64,000 nucleotides of DNA from Microbacterium sp. W4I4 (GCF_030816235.1 NZ_JAUSXT010000001.1:1550001-1614000); one strand, 5' to 3'; shown: positions 8,551 to 17,658, counted from the first letter of the stretch. Notes: generated by a model from the letters alone, not told the origin. Translations and numbers: made by a program.

Positions 8551-9623
8551 TGTGCGCCTCCCGGCATGGTGGGCGGCGGTGGGAACGAACCGTTCGCGCC
8601 CGGGGGCGCCGGCGGCACGGGCGGAGCCGGCGGGCTCTGCGGTGCGACGCCGTAGTCGGGCGCGGGCGTTGCCACCGGGGCTGCGGGAGCCGGCTGCTCG
8701 GGAACGTACGGCGCCGGGGGCGCTGCGGGTGCCGGCTGGTCGGCATCCTGGGGCACCGCGTACGGAGCCTGCGGCACAGCATCCACGACCGGGAAGTCCT
8801 GTGTCGGGGCCGGCGCCGCGTAGGTCGGGTAACCGGTGTAGTACGCGTTCCAGTCGGGTGAGCCATCGGGCATCACCGGCAGCGGCGTGCGGCCGTCGGC
8901 GTACGTCGGCCACGCCTGCTGCGGCTGCACGGCCTGCGCGGGTGCGCCCTGCGGGGCCTGCACCTGCGGGCGCGGCGCGCGAGGGGCGAACAGCGCGTTC
9001 AGCAGCGGGATGAGAGTGGTGCCCACCGCCACGAGGATCGCCAGCGCGATCACGATGCGCCAGTACAGGTCGTTGTAGTGGAGCTGGTCGGGGAAGGTGA
9101 GGAAGAAGACCAGCATCGCCACGAGCAGCGCGAGCATGACGAAGGTCACGATCACGACGACCCGCGTGAACATCGTCACGTAGCGCTGCGCCGCATGCAG
9201 GAACAGTCGCACGTGCACAAGCGTGAGCTGGAGGATCCCGATGACCACGAGGAACTGCAGAACCCGCATGCCCCCGGACGAGCTGCTGAACCCGTACCCG
9301 TAATCCGGCTCGGGTGCGGGCAGCCAGATCTTGACGGCGCCGACGAGCAGCACGACGATCCAGGTGACCATGCTCGCGAGCACGAGCCATTCGGGGCGGC
9401 GTGCGGCGACGTTGGACTCGACGATCGCGATCCCCGCGAAGGCCGCCAGCAGCAGGATCGTGAGGAACGCGCGGCCGATGATGCCGTCCTGATTGCCGAT
9501 GAGCACCCAGACCACGCACACGATGGCCGCCGCGATCAGTGAGCCGATCGCGATCCAGATCGCACCGCGCATCAGTTTCGAGGTCATGGACGTCGCCGCG
9601 GGCGGCGGTGTGGTTTCAGACAT
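8547..9623 (-). CDS. Six-helix membrane protein with proline-rich tail
   Basis: A 358-residue protein with about six transmembrane segments in residues 18-225, followed by a 130-residue tail rich in Pro, Ala and Gln with YPTY, DFPV and repeated PAPAAP-type stretches. I do not recognise a characterised family. The tail may be a flexible protein-binding arm, as in other actinobacterial membrane proteins. ATG start with GGGAGGA upstream. It is the first gene of a two-gene operon with the inositol-phosphatase family gene, overlapping by four bases. Confidence 0.88.
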   Translation of the reverse strand: MSETTPPPAATSMTSKLMRGAIWIAIGSLIAAAIVCVVWVLIGNQDGIIGRAFLTILLLAAFAGIAIVESNVAARRPEWLVLASMVTWIVVLLVGAVKIWLPAPEPDYGYGFSSSSGGMRVLQFLVVIGILQLTLVHVRLFLHAAQRYVTMFTRVVVIVTFVMLALLVAMLVFFLTFPDQLHYNDLYWRIVIALAILVAVGTTLIPLLNALFAPRAPRPQVQAPQGAPAQAVQPQQAWPTYADGRTPLPVMPDGSPDWNAYYTGYPTYAAPAPTQDFPVVDAVPQAPYAVPQDADQPAPAAPPAPYVPEQPAPAAPVATPAPDYGVAPQSPPAPPVPPAPPGANGSFPPPPTMPGGAQ

Positions 9624-9685
9624 GAGGGTCCTCCCGGTCGCTCTCATCCTGCCATGCGACGGGACGGGGCGAACGGATGCCGATG

Positions 9686-10504
9686 TCAGCGGGCGGTCTT
9701 CTTCGATGCGGCGGCGAACCCGGCCACGCGCGCCTGAGCATCCGGGGTATCGAACGCCGCACCGATCGAGCTGGCCTCCTCGGCCAGCTGCTCGGCGAAG
9801 GTGCGCGAGGGCTGCGAGCGCACCAGTCGCTTCGCGTGCCCGTAGGCACCGGCGGCGCCTGCCAGCCAGAACCGCGCCACCTGCTCGGCGCGCTCGCGCA
9901 CGGCATCCGCTTCCGCCGCGGCATCCTGGGTCCCTGAGCCCGTCGAAGGGCCCTCGACCGCCTCGGCGACGAGTCCCCATTCCACGGCTTCGGATGCCGT
10001 CAGCATCCGGTCCTGCAGCACCAGCTGCAGTGCGCGGCGCTCGCCGATCGCCCGCGCCAGCTGCGCCGAGACCGACAGGTCGGGGGTGAGGCCGATGTTC
10101 GCGTACAGGCTGCCGATCTTCGAGCCTGCGCCGACGATCGCGTAGTCGCTGCACATCAGGATGCCGAGCCCGCCGCCGGCCGTCGTGCCGTGCGCCGCCG
10201 CCACGACGGGGATCGCGGAGGTGGTGAGCGTGAGGATGCCCTCGTTGATGACGTGCGCGAGCGAGGTGATGTCCTCGCCGCCGCCCATGCCCGTGGCCAT
10301 CGCCAGAACGTCTCCCCCGGCGCAGAAGGCGCGTCCGTTGGCATCCAGCATGATCGCCCGCACGTCGTCACGCCCGACCGCCTCAGCCGTGACGTCGCGC
10401 CACGCCATCGCCAGGTCGGCGTCGAAGGCGTTCAGGCTCGCGGGCCGGTTCAGTGTGAGGCGCGCGAGGCCGTCATCGACCGTGAAGAGGATGGATTCGG
10501 TCAT
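9686..10504 (-). CDS. Enoyl-CoA hydratase/isomerase family protein
   Basis: A 272-residue crotonase-fold protein. The CoA-binding and oxyanion-hole segments AFCAGGDV (about 60-67) and AAHGTTAGGGLG (about 103-114) are clear. The helical C-terminal region is interrupted at residues 184-193 by GPSTGSGTQ, which is encoded by a short dispersed repeat also found in two other genes here. ATG start with AAGGAG 5 nt upstream. The BASS-type transporter gene ends 37 bp upstream and may be co-transcribed. Physiological substrate unknown. Confidence 0.9.
   Translation of the reverse strand: MTESILFTVDDGLARLTLNRPASLNAFDADLAMAWRDVTAEAVGRDDVRAIMLDANGRAFCAGGDVLAMATGMGGGEDITSLAHVINEGILTLTTSAIPVVAAAHGTTAGGGLGILMCSDYAIVGAGSKIGSLYANIGLTPDLSVSAQLARAIGERRALQLVLQDRMLTASEAVEWGLVAEAVEGPSTGSGTQDAAAEADAVRERAEQVARFWLAGAAGAYGHAKRLVRSQPSRTFAEQLAEEASSIGAAFDTPDAQARVAGFAAASKKTAR
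9928..9952. repeat. Dispersed short repeat, in-frame inside enoyl-CoA hydratase gene
   Basis: Core ccctgagcccgtcgaaggg (9932-9950), one base off the form ccctgagcctgtcgaaggg. It is read in frame as GPSTGSGTQ on the minus strand. Related copies are at 45211-45229 and 52553-52571. Confidence 0.8.
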
Positions 10505-10541
10505 GGGATCTCCTTGCAGCGGGTCTTTGCGGCGGTCTGGT

Positions 10542-11429
10542 TCAGCGTATCGCCGGGGCCTCGGCGTGCACCTGCTGCGGCGTCCGGTCCCGGATGAGGA
10601 ATCCGAACCCGAAGGCGATGAAGAACATCAACACGCCGTAGACGGCGGCGGGCAGCATGAGCTCGGTCGAGCCGAGCACGGTCTGCGCGATGACGATCGC
10701 CAGAGTCGCATTGTGGATGCCGATCTCGAACGACGTCGCGATGGCCTGGCGCCTGCCGATCTTCAGCATCCGCGGAACCACGAAGCCGATGCCGAGACTG
10801 ATCAGGCAGAACAGGATCGTGATGACCGCGAGCTGGGCGAAGTTCTCGGAGAGCAGCTTCCAGTTGGATGCGACGGCGCCGGCGATCACGACGACGAGGA
10901 TGACGACGCTCGCGATGCGCACCGGCTTGTCCATGCCATCGGCGAACCTGGGCCAGAACCTGCGGATAAGCATCCCGAGGGCCACCGGAAGCAGCACGAT
11001 CGCGAAGACTTCGAGGGCCTTGTCCCATTGCAGCCCGAGCTGATCGTCGAAGGGCTCGAAGTAGAGGATCGCGACGTTCGTGATCACCGGGAGGGTGATC
11101 ACGGCGATCACCGAGTTCACAGCGGTCAGCGAGATATTCAGTGCGATGTCGCCGCGGAAGAGGTGGCTGTACAGGTTGGCCGTGGTGCCTCCAGGCGAGG
11201 CCGCGAGCATCATCATGCCCACGGCGAGCACCGGTGGAAGATCGAAGAGCAGCACGAGTCCGAAGCACACCACCGGCAAGATGATCAACTGGCAGAACAA
11301 CGCGGTGATCACCGCCTTCGGCTGCTTCAGCACGCGTGCGAAATCTGCAAGCGTGAGGCTCAGGCCGAGGCCGAGCATGATGATGCCGAGTGCGATCGGC
11401 AAGGCAATGGTGGTCAACGTTGATCCCAT
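10542..11429 (-). CDS. Bile acid:sodium symporter (BASS) family transporter
   Basis: A 295-residue integral membrane protein with about nine hydrophobic segments. Family motifs include the AASPGGTTANLYSHLFRG loop (about 76-93) and the FEIGIHNATLA sodium-site segment (about 233-243). Members import organic anions such as bile acids, pantoate, pyruvate or keto acids with sodium. No Shine-Dalgarno sequence is evident; CATACT lies 7 nt before the ATG, so the mRNA may be leaderless. It precedes the enoyl-CoA hydratase gene by 37 bp. Substrate cannot be told from sequence. Confidence 0.9.
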   Translation of the reverse strand: MGSTLTTIALPIALGIIMLGLGLSLTLADFARVLKQPKAVITALFCQLIILPVVCFGLVLLFDLPPVLAVGMMMLAASPGGTTANLYSHLFRGDIALNISLTAVNSVIAVITLPVITNVAILYFEPFDDQLGLQWDKALEVFAIVLLPVALGMLIRRFWPRFADGMDKPVRIASVVILVVVIAGAVASNWKLLSENFAQLAVITILFCLISLGIGFVVPRMLKIGRRQAIATSFEIGIHNATLAIVIAQTVLGSTELMLPAAVYGVLMFFIAFGFGFLIRDRTPQQVHAEAPAIR

Positions 11430-11497
11430 GGGACTCAGTATGACCCAATGTGAATCTCAGTACCTACTGTTTTGACCAATGCGAGATCGAGACGCCA

Positions 11498-11989
11498 TCA
11501 ATCCTCGCTGAGCACCCGCATCACGAACTTCTCCATGCGCGCCCGCGTGCCGTCCAGGCGCATGTCGGCCTGCCCGGGCGCGCGCACCTCGTTCGGGGCG
11601 AGCGGATGCGCGAGGCGCACGTTGTCGTGGCAGGACAGGTCCGCGCAGATGTACGTGCCGGCGCTGTCGCCGCGACGCCCCTTCGTTCCCCCGCGGCGCG
11701 CGGTGAGCAGCGCCACCTGGTTGCCGGGCTGCAGCGTGTGGCAGATGTTGCACATGCCCGAGCGCACTCGTGCCGGATCGGTCGCTCGCAGCACGATCCC
11801 CACCGGAGCACCCTCGTGCTCGACGATCACCACCGCGCGGCGGCTGGATTCCGGGTCGCGCCACGCGAGGAAGTCGACGTAGTCCCAGTCGGTGAGGATG
11901 AGATCGTGCGGCATCCCGACCTCGGCGACCTCATCGGCATCCGCGTTCCGGATCGCATCTCGGATCTGGGTCTCGGTCAGTGCTCGCAT
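11498..11989 (-). CDS. FBP-domain (treble-clef zinc finger) protein
   Basis: A 163-residue protein resembling the C-terminal domain of elongation factor G-binding/fibronectin-binding-like proteins (FBP_C). Four cysteines form a treble-clef zinc site: CNIC (about residues 80-83) and CADLSC (about 114-119). The region between is basic (RRGGTKGRRGD). Related EF-G-binding proteins such as FusB rescue EF-G from fusidic acid, but this is only the zinc-finger part, so that function is not assured. No ribosome site: TAGACT lies exactly 6 nt before the ATG, indicating a leaderless transcript. Confidence 0.85.
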   Translation of the reverse strand: MRALTETQIRDAIRNADADEVAEVGMPHDLILTDWDYVDFLAWRDPESSRRAVVIVEHEGAPVGIVLRATDPARVRSGMCNICHTLQPGNQVALLTARRGGTKGRRGDSAGTYICADLSCHDNVRLAHPLAPNEVRAPGQADMRLDGTRARMEKFVMRVLSED

Positions 11990-11998
11990 CGATTCAGT

Positions 11999-12682
11999 CT
12001 AGGAAGGATCGCCGCCAGGGGACGAGTGGTCCACGCCGGTGAGCAGGAATGCCCGTCGGGTCGCGTGATCGATGCCGGCAGCGTCATTGGCGGACATCGC
12101 CGCCTGCAGCCCTCGATACGCGGGCTCGAGCTCCTCCACTGCGGCTCCGAGTCCATCACGGGCGCTGAAGGCGTGATGCCCCAGTGGCACGCCGAAGCGC
12201 TCGATGATGCCGATGAGCACGCGGTTGGGGCATCGTTCCACGAGCCGCTGGAAGTACTCACCCGATACCACGGCCGCAGCGATGGCGTCGCTCTCGGCGA
12301 GTCGGTCGGCCGTCCTTCCGGCGAGTTCTGCCAGAAGCATGCGATCGGCTTCGGTGAGCACGGGTACCGTCAGGGCACTGACTCCCACGATCATGACGCC
12401 GAGGGTCTGCAGATTCTCCACCACCCGATCGGCGCGGGGCATGGCGACGATGGTGTGCGACTGCGGCGCCGACTCCACGAGCCCTTCGATCACGAGCGCG
12501 TGCAGAGCCTGACGGATCGGTGTCGCCGAGACGCCCAGCCAGCCGCGCAGCGCCGCTTCGTCGAGCCGCTCGCCTGGCGCGAGGACACCGGACAGGATCG
12601 CCTCGCGGATGGTCAGATGCACCCGTTCACGGACCAGCTGCCGCGGCACCTCGCCGACTCGACTCGCACTGGGAATCGGCAT
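11999..12682 (-). CDS. GntR family (FadR-type) transcriptional regulator
   Basis: A 227-residue regulator with an N-terminal winged helix (about 15-80; LVRERVHLTIREAILSG, then LGVSATPIRQALHALVIEGL) and an all-helical FCD ligand domain. I chose the ATG at 12682 because the AGGAGG sequence is 6 nt upstream of it; the ATG six bases earlier abuts the ribosome site. An imperfect operator-like repeat lies just upstream, consistent with autoregulation. The neighbouring FBP-domain gene begins 9 bp downstream of this stop but has its own leaderless promoter. Target pathway unknown. Confidence 0.9.
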   Translation of the reverse strand: MPIPSASRVGEVPRQLVRERVHLTIREAILSGVLAPGERLDEAALRGWLGVSATPIRQALHALVIEGLVESAPQSHTIVAMPRADRVVENLQTLGVMIVGVSALTVPVLTEADRMLLAELAGRTADRLAESDAIAAAVVSGEYFQRLVERCPNRVLIGIIERFGVPLGHHAFSARDGLGAAVEELEPAYRGLQAAMSANDAAGIDHATRRAFLLTGVDHSSPGGDPS

Positions 12683-12703
12683 CCGCATCCTCCTCAGGCC
12701 AAT

Positions 12704-12719
12704 TGAAATTTGAGTTTCA
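12704..12719. promoter_or_regulatory. Inverted repeat upstream of the gntR-like gene
   Basis: tgaaa-tttgag-tttca is a 16-bp inverted repeat 22 bp before the regulator start, in an unusually AT-rich patch. It may be the autoregulatory operator. Confidence 0.4.
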
Positions 12720-12856
12720 GCCTCCAGCATAGTACGGTCGCACTGACCGAGTGTTCCCCAGCCCCGGTCACGGTTCCGGCCTGGGTAACCGTGTGATCAG
12801 TCCCCTCATTTCAGATCGCACGGCGCGTGCTCGTCACGCGGGGTCGGCGCCGCTTG

Positions 12857-12893
12857 AGAACGGGGTCCCCGTGCAACACGGCGGCCCCGTTCT
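12857..12893. terminator. Hairpin terminator between gntR-like and nitrite reductase genes
   Basis: Outer stem agaacgggg/ccccgttct with an inner ccgtg/cacgg stem. It lies 58 bp past the nitrite reductase stop and would end that operon on the minus strand. The rest of the 12731-12950 gap shows no gene. Confidence 0.65.
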
Positions 12894-12950
12894 TCTCTCC
12901 CCTCGGCAGTGCCCCTCGCACGCGGCTCGACCCTCGCCCGAGGCGGCGGA

Positions 12951-15689
12951 CTATTCGGTCACGTCGAACAATCCGTGCGCGCCGCGCTCGGCGTCGAGCA
13001 TGAAGTGAGACACGAACGGGTAGGTGCCCTTCTCAGGGAAGGTCAGCTCCACGAAGCCGCCCTGCGCGGGCTGCAGTCCGAGCGCCTGCGAGCCGGTGTC
13101 GGCCGACCTGTTCAGGAGATACGCGCCCTCGGACCAGACGGTGTCGAACTGTCCGCCGATGACGTGGAAGCTCGTCGGTCGCTCGATGCCGGCATCCAGC
13201 ACCCACACCCGAACCCGCTCACCGACCTTCGCCTCGAGCGGCGCGTGATCGTACTGGTTCGCGTAGCCGTTGAAGGTGACCAGGTCGGGGTCGCGCGTGG
13301 CGATCCTGTCGACGTCGACTTCGCCGCCGTCGTGGTCTCCCAGGTAGTACTCCCCCTGCACGAGCACGTAGCTGCGGTCCACCGCGGGCAGGTCGGCGGG
13401 TTCTATGACGACGCCGCCGTACATGCCGTTCGCGATGTGCGCTGTCATGGGCATGGTCGAGCAGTGGTACATCCAGATGCCGGCGCGGGTCGCGGTGAAC
13501 GTGTACGTCAGGCTCTCCCCCGGCGCGATCGTGCGCATCGGATGGTCGGGCGCGAGAACCCCGGCGTGGAAGTCGATGGAGTGCCCCATCGAGCCCTTGT
13601 TCACCAGCGTGATGACGAACCTGTCGCCCACCCTGCCGTGCAGCAGCGGCCCCGGTGCGGACCCGTTGTAGGTCCACAGCGTCTGGGTGATGCCCGGCGC
13701 GACCTCCTTCTTCTCGTCGCGCACGGTGAGCGTCAGCTCGCGGGTGACGGGAGAAGCGGATGCCGGAAGCGGATCCAGCGCGGCCCGGTACGGCGTGAAG
13801 TCGGGGCCGGGCTCGGCATCCGTCTTCGCGCCCATGTCGTGCCCGGCGTGCGCGTCGTCGGTCGCAGCCGGTGCGGGGGCGGCTCCGCTCGCGACGATCT
13901 GCAGTGTCATGCCCATCTGCCGGTGGCCGACGATCGAGCACCAGCCGTCGAGGTCGCCGGTGATCACGCCCACGTCGATCGTCTCGGACTGCCCGGGAGC
14001 GAGTCGCTTGCCCGCGATGCCGTTCGCGAACACCAGGTCGTGCACGAGCGACGCGTCGGTGTTGGTGACCTCGATGATCAGGCGGGTGCCGGCCGGGACC
14101 TCGATGCGGTTCGGGGTGAAGCGCATGTCCGCCGCCTCGACCTGCACGGTCCGCACCGGGGCATCCGCATCCCCCGTCGCCGCCGCGCTCCAGCCGAGCC
14201 CGACCGGATCCGCCGCCGCGGTCCCGGCGACGACCAGCAGCACGGCCAGCAGCCCCGCGACGGCCTGCCCGGCGCGGCGACCCTGCGGCTGCTCACCCTC
14301 GGGCACCATGGGTCCGTGCCGGCGCGCCGGCCTCTGCGCGCGGGCTGGATCAGAAACGTCGCTCGCAGCGGCCTCCCGCACCGAGGATGGATCAGAAACG
14401 TCGCCCGCGGCGGCCTCGGGGATGCTTTTCTGCCCCACACCGGCGAGGCCGGGCGCCTTGGCGCGGCGCTGCGCGCGCATCGCGCGCAGCATCACGACCA
14501 GGAAGGATGCCATCGCGATCAGATACAGGACGGATGCCGCCACACGCATCAGGCTCGACACCGGCAGGGCACAGACGGCGAGCGCGGCGTTGGCGACCGT
14601 AACCCGCAGCGGGCCCGCCGCATCGAACCCCGTGGTGCCGACGCGCACCGGAGTCGGGCCACCGCCGAGCACGACGGGGATCAGGTAGCTGAGCGCACCC
14701 AGCACGACCTGCGCGGCGAAGCCGGCGGCGAGATACGGGACGACCTGGTCGACGAGCGCGGCGAGCGCCTCGAAGCCCGAACCGTCGACGGCTGAGACGA
14801 CCGCGCCGACCGCGAGCACTGCGACGGAGCCCGCCCACCACACCAGGGCCAGGCCTACGGACATGGCAGAAAAGCTGCGCGGAGCCTTCTGCCGGGCGGC
14901 GCGGAACAGCGAGACGCCGATGATCACGAGCCCGATCAGGTAGGCGACGAGCCCGACGCCGACGATCAGCAGCTGCGACAGCGCGGCACCGGTCGCGGCC
15001 GCGACGACACCACCGGCGAGCAGCGGCAGGGCGCGCGCGGCACCTCCTGCTGCGTGCCCGTCGGCACGCGTGCGCAGGATCGTCGGCCACAGGGTGACCA
15101 CGGTGCCTGCCACCGTGAGGCCGATCCAGCCCAGCACGTTGAGGAAGGCGTGGGCCAGCACGAGGTTCGGCGCCCCGTCGCCGCGCGCGAGCCATGCGCC
15201 CAGCGACGCGCCGATGCTCAGCAGGGCGGCGGATGCGATGTAGTACCGGATCGTGCGGCCGAACCGACCGGGCATGCTGTGGCGGGACCGGTGGATCAGG
15301 CTCACCGCGTGCCAGATCACGGCCACGACCAGGGCCGCGGCTCCGACGATCGTGACCGGCCAGAGGCGCGTGAGGACACCCGCGATGACGATGGCGGCGC
15401 CGGAGTTGGACAGGATCAGGCGGATGTTCTGCGTGCGGCGATCGGCCTCGGTGGCCCGGCTGCGCAGCAGGGCGAACGAGAAGTACTGGCTCCACGTCAG
15501 GATCGCGTGGGTGACGGCGCCAAGCAGCAGCAGGTGCAACATCAGCCAGCCAGGCATCGGCAGGGCGCGGTGGGCGACGGCCGCGATGACGGTCAGCAGC
15601 AGCCAGACGACGGTGGGGATGTCGCGCATCGGCCAGAATCCGCGGTTCCTGGCCGGGGTCGGAGGTGTTGCGCCCAGGAAGTGGCTCAT
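12951..15689 (-). CDS. nirK: Copper-containing nitrite reductase fused to N-terminal polytopic membrane domain
   Basis: A 912-residue fusion. Residues 1-410 contain about twelve membrane helices; 440-480 hold another hydrophobic segment; 490-590 form a cupredoxin with its own type 1 copper ligands (His in LVHDL, Cys and His in WCSIVGH, Met in RQMGM); the rest is an AniA/NirK-type two-cupredoxin reductase. All key NirK residues are present: GHSIDFHA (type 1 His, catalytic Asp, type 2 His), YHCSTMPMTAHIANGM (type 2 His, type 1 Cys, His and Met), the catalytic His in YDHAPLEA and the last type 2 His in SFHVIGG. It should reduce nitrite to NO outside the membrane. The start ATG overlaps the NnrS-like stop (ATGA). 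Confidence 0.9.
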   Translation of the reverse strand: MSHFLGATPPTPARNRGFWPMRDIPTVVWLLLTVIAAVAHRALPMPGWLMLHLLLLGAVTHAILTWSQYFSFALLRSRATEADRRTQNIRLILSNSGAAIVIAGVLTRLWPVTIVGAAALVVAVIWHAVSLIHRSRHSMPGRFGRTIRYYIASAALLSIGASLGAWLARGDGAPNLVLAHAFLNVLGWIGLTVAGTVVTLWPTILRTRADGHAAGGAARALPLLAGGVVAAATGAALSQLLIVGVGLVAYLIGLVIIGVSLFRAARQKAPRSFSAMSVGLALVWWAGSVAVLAVGAVVSAVDGSGFEALAALVDQVVPYLAAGFAAQVVLGALSYLIPVVLGGGPTPVRVGTTGFDAAGPLRVTVANAALAVCALPVSSLMRVAASVLYLIAMASFLVVMLRAMRAQRRAKAPGLAGVGQKSIPEAAAGDVSDPSSVREAAASDVSDPARAQRPARRHGPMVPEGEQPQGRRAGQAVAGLLAVLLVVAGTAAADPVGLGWSAAATGDADAPVRTVQVEAADMRFTPNRIEVPAGTRLIIEVTNTDASLVHDLVFANGIAGKRLAPGQSETIDVGVITGDLDGWCSIVGHRQMGMTLQIVASGAAPAPAATDDAHAGHDMGAKTDAEPGPDFTPYRAALDPLPASASPVTRELTLTVRDEKKEVAPGITQTLWTYNGSAPGPLLHGRVGDRFVITLVNKGSMGHSIDFHAGVLAPDHPMRTIAPGESLTYTFTATRAGIWMYHCSTMPMTAHIANGMYGGVVIEPADLPAVDRSYVLVQGEYYLGDHDGGEVDVDRIATRDPDLVTFNGYANQYDHAPLEAKVGERVRVWVLDAGIERPTSFHVIGGQFDTVWSEGAYLLNRSADTGSQALGLQPAQGGFVELTFPEKGTYPFVSHFMLDAERGAHGLFDVTE

Positions 15690-16993
15690 GCTGTGGTCCC
15701 GTCGGCATCCGCACCCGCATCCGCATCCGCACCCGTACCCGCACCCGCACCCGCACCCGCACCCGCACCCGCACCCGTTCGGGAGGAGTTCTCACGGATG
15801 GGAGGAGATTTCAGCAGCATCCGTCCTCCCGAGCCGGAGTTCTCCTCCCGAGCGGGAGCGACGACGGCGCCGACGGAAGCGGATGCCGAAGCGCGCTTCA
15901 CCGGCCCCATCACGGCACTCGTCACGGCCGTGAGCACGAACAGCAGCAGTGCGATCACACCCAGCACCCCGCCGACCTGCCACGCGGCCGGGATCCCGAG
16001 CCCGTCGCCGATCCACACCCGCACGATCAGCGCGACCTGCAGCACCGTGATCGGCACCCAGAACGCGGGCCGGTACGGCAGCGGCAGGTGCAGCACGGCT
16101 GGGAGGATCGTGGTCGCGTGCGCCATGATCATCGAGAACGTGTACCCGAGGAACACCGCGTGGATCACCGCGTCGTAGGCGGGCTGCTCCGAGGGGTAGC
16201 CGAGCAGCAGCACGAGCGCGGCGACCGCCAGCCACACGTACCCGGCGAGGATGCACGCGGCCATGTAGCGGGTCACGCCCTGCGCGCGGATCGTGCGCCG
16301 GGCGACGTCGTGCACGACCAGCCACCCGGTCAGCGAGAGCAGGACGACACCGAGCAGCATCGCCCCGGCATCCGGGAAGACGACGCCGACGACCAGCGCG
16401 CCGGTCACCGCCCAGGCATGCAGCAGAAGCCGGATGCCGGCCTGCGGCCCCATGGTGATGCGCGCGAGTTCCACGCGCTCGGCGGCGATCGTCAGCACCA
16501 GGAATCCGATCAGCCACGGGATGATGCGCGTCATCTCGTCCTGGCCGATCCAGATCACGGCGCCCACCAGTCCGAGGCCGGCGGCGAGCAGCTGGGTGAG
16601 CAGGGCGGCATCGTACTGCCGCTGCCACAGGGGAATGTAGAGCAGGAGGAAGGCCGCGGCGCCCGCGGCCAGCACGATCTTGGCAGCGACCAGCGGCACC
16701 GGCGTCACGATGAGCAGGATGCCGCCCAGGCCCAGCAGGGCCGGGGCGAGGAACCCGATCGGTCGGGAGTAGGCGGTGGCGCGCTCGAGGCTGATCAGCG
16801 TGCCGACGAAACCGAGCACGAGCAGCATCCCGTGCACCTCGGGCAGGCGCTCGGTGGTGACCGGGGCGGGCAGACCGAGCAGCAGCATTCCGGCGTCGAG
16901 ACCGGCGAGCAGGGCGAGACCGGCGGGCAGCATCCACAGCATCCGCACCGGCACCCGGCGGCGGGATGCCGTGCTCCGCGGACCGGCGTTCAC
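15686..16993 (-). CDS. NnrS-like polytopic membrane protein
   Basis: A 435-residue membrane protein with about twelve helices. Conserved histidines lie in EVHGMLLVLGFVG, LLHAWAV and VIHAVFLGYTFSMIMAHATTILP, as in NnrS-like proteins associated with denitrification and NO tolerance. The C-terminus is odd: after the last helix come about 50 residues with a Gly-Ala/Ala-Asp tail encoded by a hexamer tandem repeat (15705-15776) and, before it, a stretch encoded by an inverted-repeat element (15780-15850). GTG start overlapping the regulator stop (GTGA) and ATGA overlap with the nitrite reductase gene show tight coupling. Confidence 0.85.
   Translation of the reverse strand: MNAGPRSTASRRRVPVRMLWMLPAGLALLAGLDAGMLLLGLPAPVTTERLPEVHGMLLVLGFVGTLISLERATAYSRPIGFLAPALLGLGGILLIVTPVPLVAAKIVLAAGAAAFLLLYIPLWQRQYDAALLTQLLAAGLGLVGAVIWIGQDEMTRIIPWLIGFLVLTIAAERVELARITMGPQAGIRLLLHAWAVTGALVVGVVFPDAGAMLLGVVLLSLTGWLVVHDVARRTIRAQGVTRYMAACILAGYVWLAVAALVLLLGYPSEQPAYDAVIHAVFLGYTFSMIMAHATTILPAVLHLPLPYRPAFWVPITVLQVALIVRVWIGDGLGIPAAWQVGGVLGVIALLLFVLTAVTSAVMGPVKRASASASVGAVVAPAREENSGSGGRMLLKSPPIRENSSRTGAGAGAGAGAGAGTGADADAGADADGTTA
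15705..15776. repeat. Hexamer tandem repeat (12 units) inside coding sequence
   Basis: Twelve units of gcaccc/gcatcc (one gtaccc). On the minus strand it encodes the Gly-Ala and Ala-Asp dipeptide tail of the NnrS-like protein. Unit number is a multiple of three bases, so slippage would keep the frame. Confidence 0.9.
15780..15850. repeat. 71-bp intragenic inverted-repeat element
   Basis: The word gggaggag occurs at 15781-15788 and 15800-15807, then its complement at 15825-15831 and 15842-15849 (forward, forward, reverse, reverse). It lies within the tail of the NnrS-like gene. The layout and length match the intergenic elements elsewhere in the window. Confidence 0.6.
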
Positions 16994-17658
16994 GAGGCGG
17001 CGCGCAGCCGCAGGATGCAGGCGCCGTCGGCCTGGAACGGCAGCAGCCTGGCATCCGCCTGCGGGTCGCGCGAGCCGACGATGCCCGCGAGCATCCCCTC
17101 GTGCACGGCGCAGACGACGTCGGTGCGGCGCGCCGCGGCAGCGAGCAGCGGGCAGCGGTGCAGGACGATGTCCTCGCCCTCGACCTCGGGGGCGAAGCCC
17201 TGCTGACGCATCACGTCGATCGCCAGCGCGCGGGGGTCGTCGACGGCATCCGCCTGCTGCTCGACGATCTCGCCGCCCCACCGCATGCCGGAGGCACGGG
17301 CCTGTGCGGTCGGGTCCTCGCTCACGCGGGTCAGGGTGTCGGCGAGGGCGAGCGCCAGTCCGGCGTACGGATTCACGACGTCGGCCGGTGGGGCCTGCCA
17401 GAGCCATCCCGGGCGTCCGCGCCCCTGGACCTCGGCGCGGACGCGGCGCAGCCGGCCGTCGGCGCGCAGACGCGAGAGATGCTCGCGGACGGTGTTCTCG
17501 TGCAGGCCGGTCTCGGCGACGAGCTCGGCCGTGGATGCGGTGCCGCGGGACTCGACCTCGCGGAGGATCCTCTCCCGCGTGGACGAGTGGCGACGGCCGT
17601 CGACGCGCCGACGGATCCCGTCGTGCTGGCCGTCTTCGGAAGTTGGATTGTTTTCCAC
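16990..17658 (-). CDS. Winged-helix regulator with SufR-like cysteines
   Basis: A 222-residue regulator. An ArsR/DeoR-like winged helix (about 25-75; TAELVAETGLHENTVREHL) is followed by a ligand domain with three cysteines in the SufR-like order: Cys169 in HRCPLL, Cys183 in VVCAVHEG and Cys214 in GACIL (C-x13-C-x30-C). SufR uses such residues to hold an Fe-S cluster; here the usual third cysteine of four is missing. It heads the NnrS-like/nitrite reductase operon and overlaps it, so an Fe-S or NO sensor is likely. Start chosen as GTG 17658 because TACAAT lies 7 nt upstream; the ATG at 17667 is the alternative. Confidence 0.85.
   Translation of the reverse strand: MENNPTSEDGQHDGIRRRVDGRRHSSTRERILREVESRGTASTAELVAETGLHENTVREHLSRLRADGRLRRVRAEVQGRGRPGWLWQAPPADVVNPYAGLALALADTLTRVSEDPTAQARASGMRWGGEIVEQQADAVDDPRALAIDVMRQQGFAPEVEGEDIVLHRCPLLAAAARRTDVVCAVHEGMLAGIVGSRDPQADARLLPFQADGACILRLRAAS

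Noticed and set aside
15705..15776. CRISPR-like regular repeat
   Set aside because: Units are six bases long with no unique spacers; it is a coding tandem repeat.
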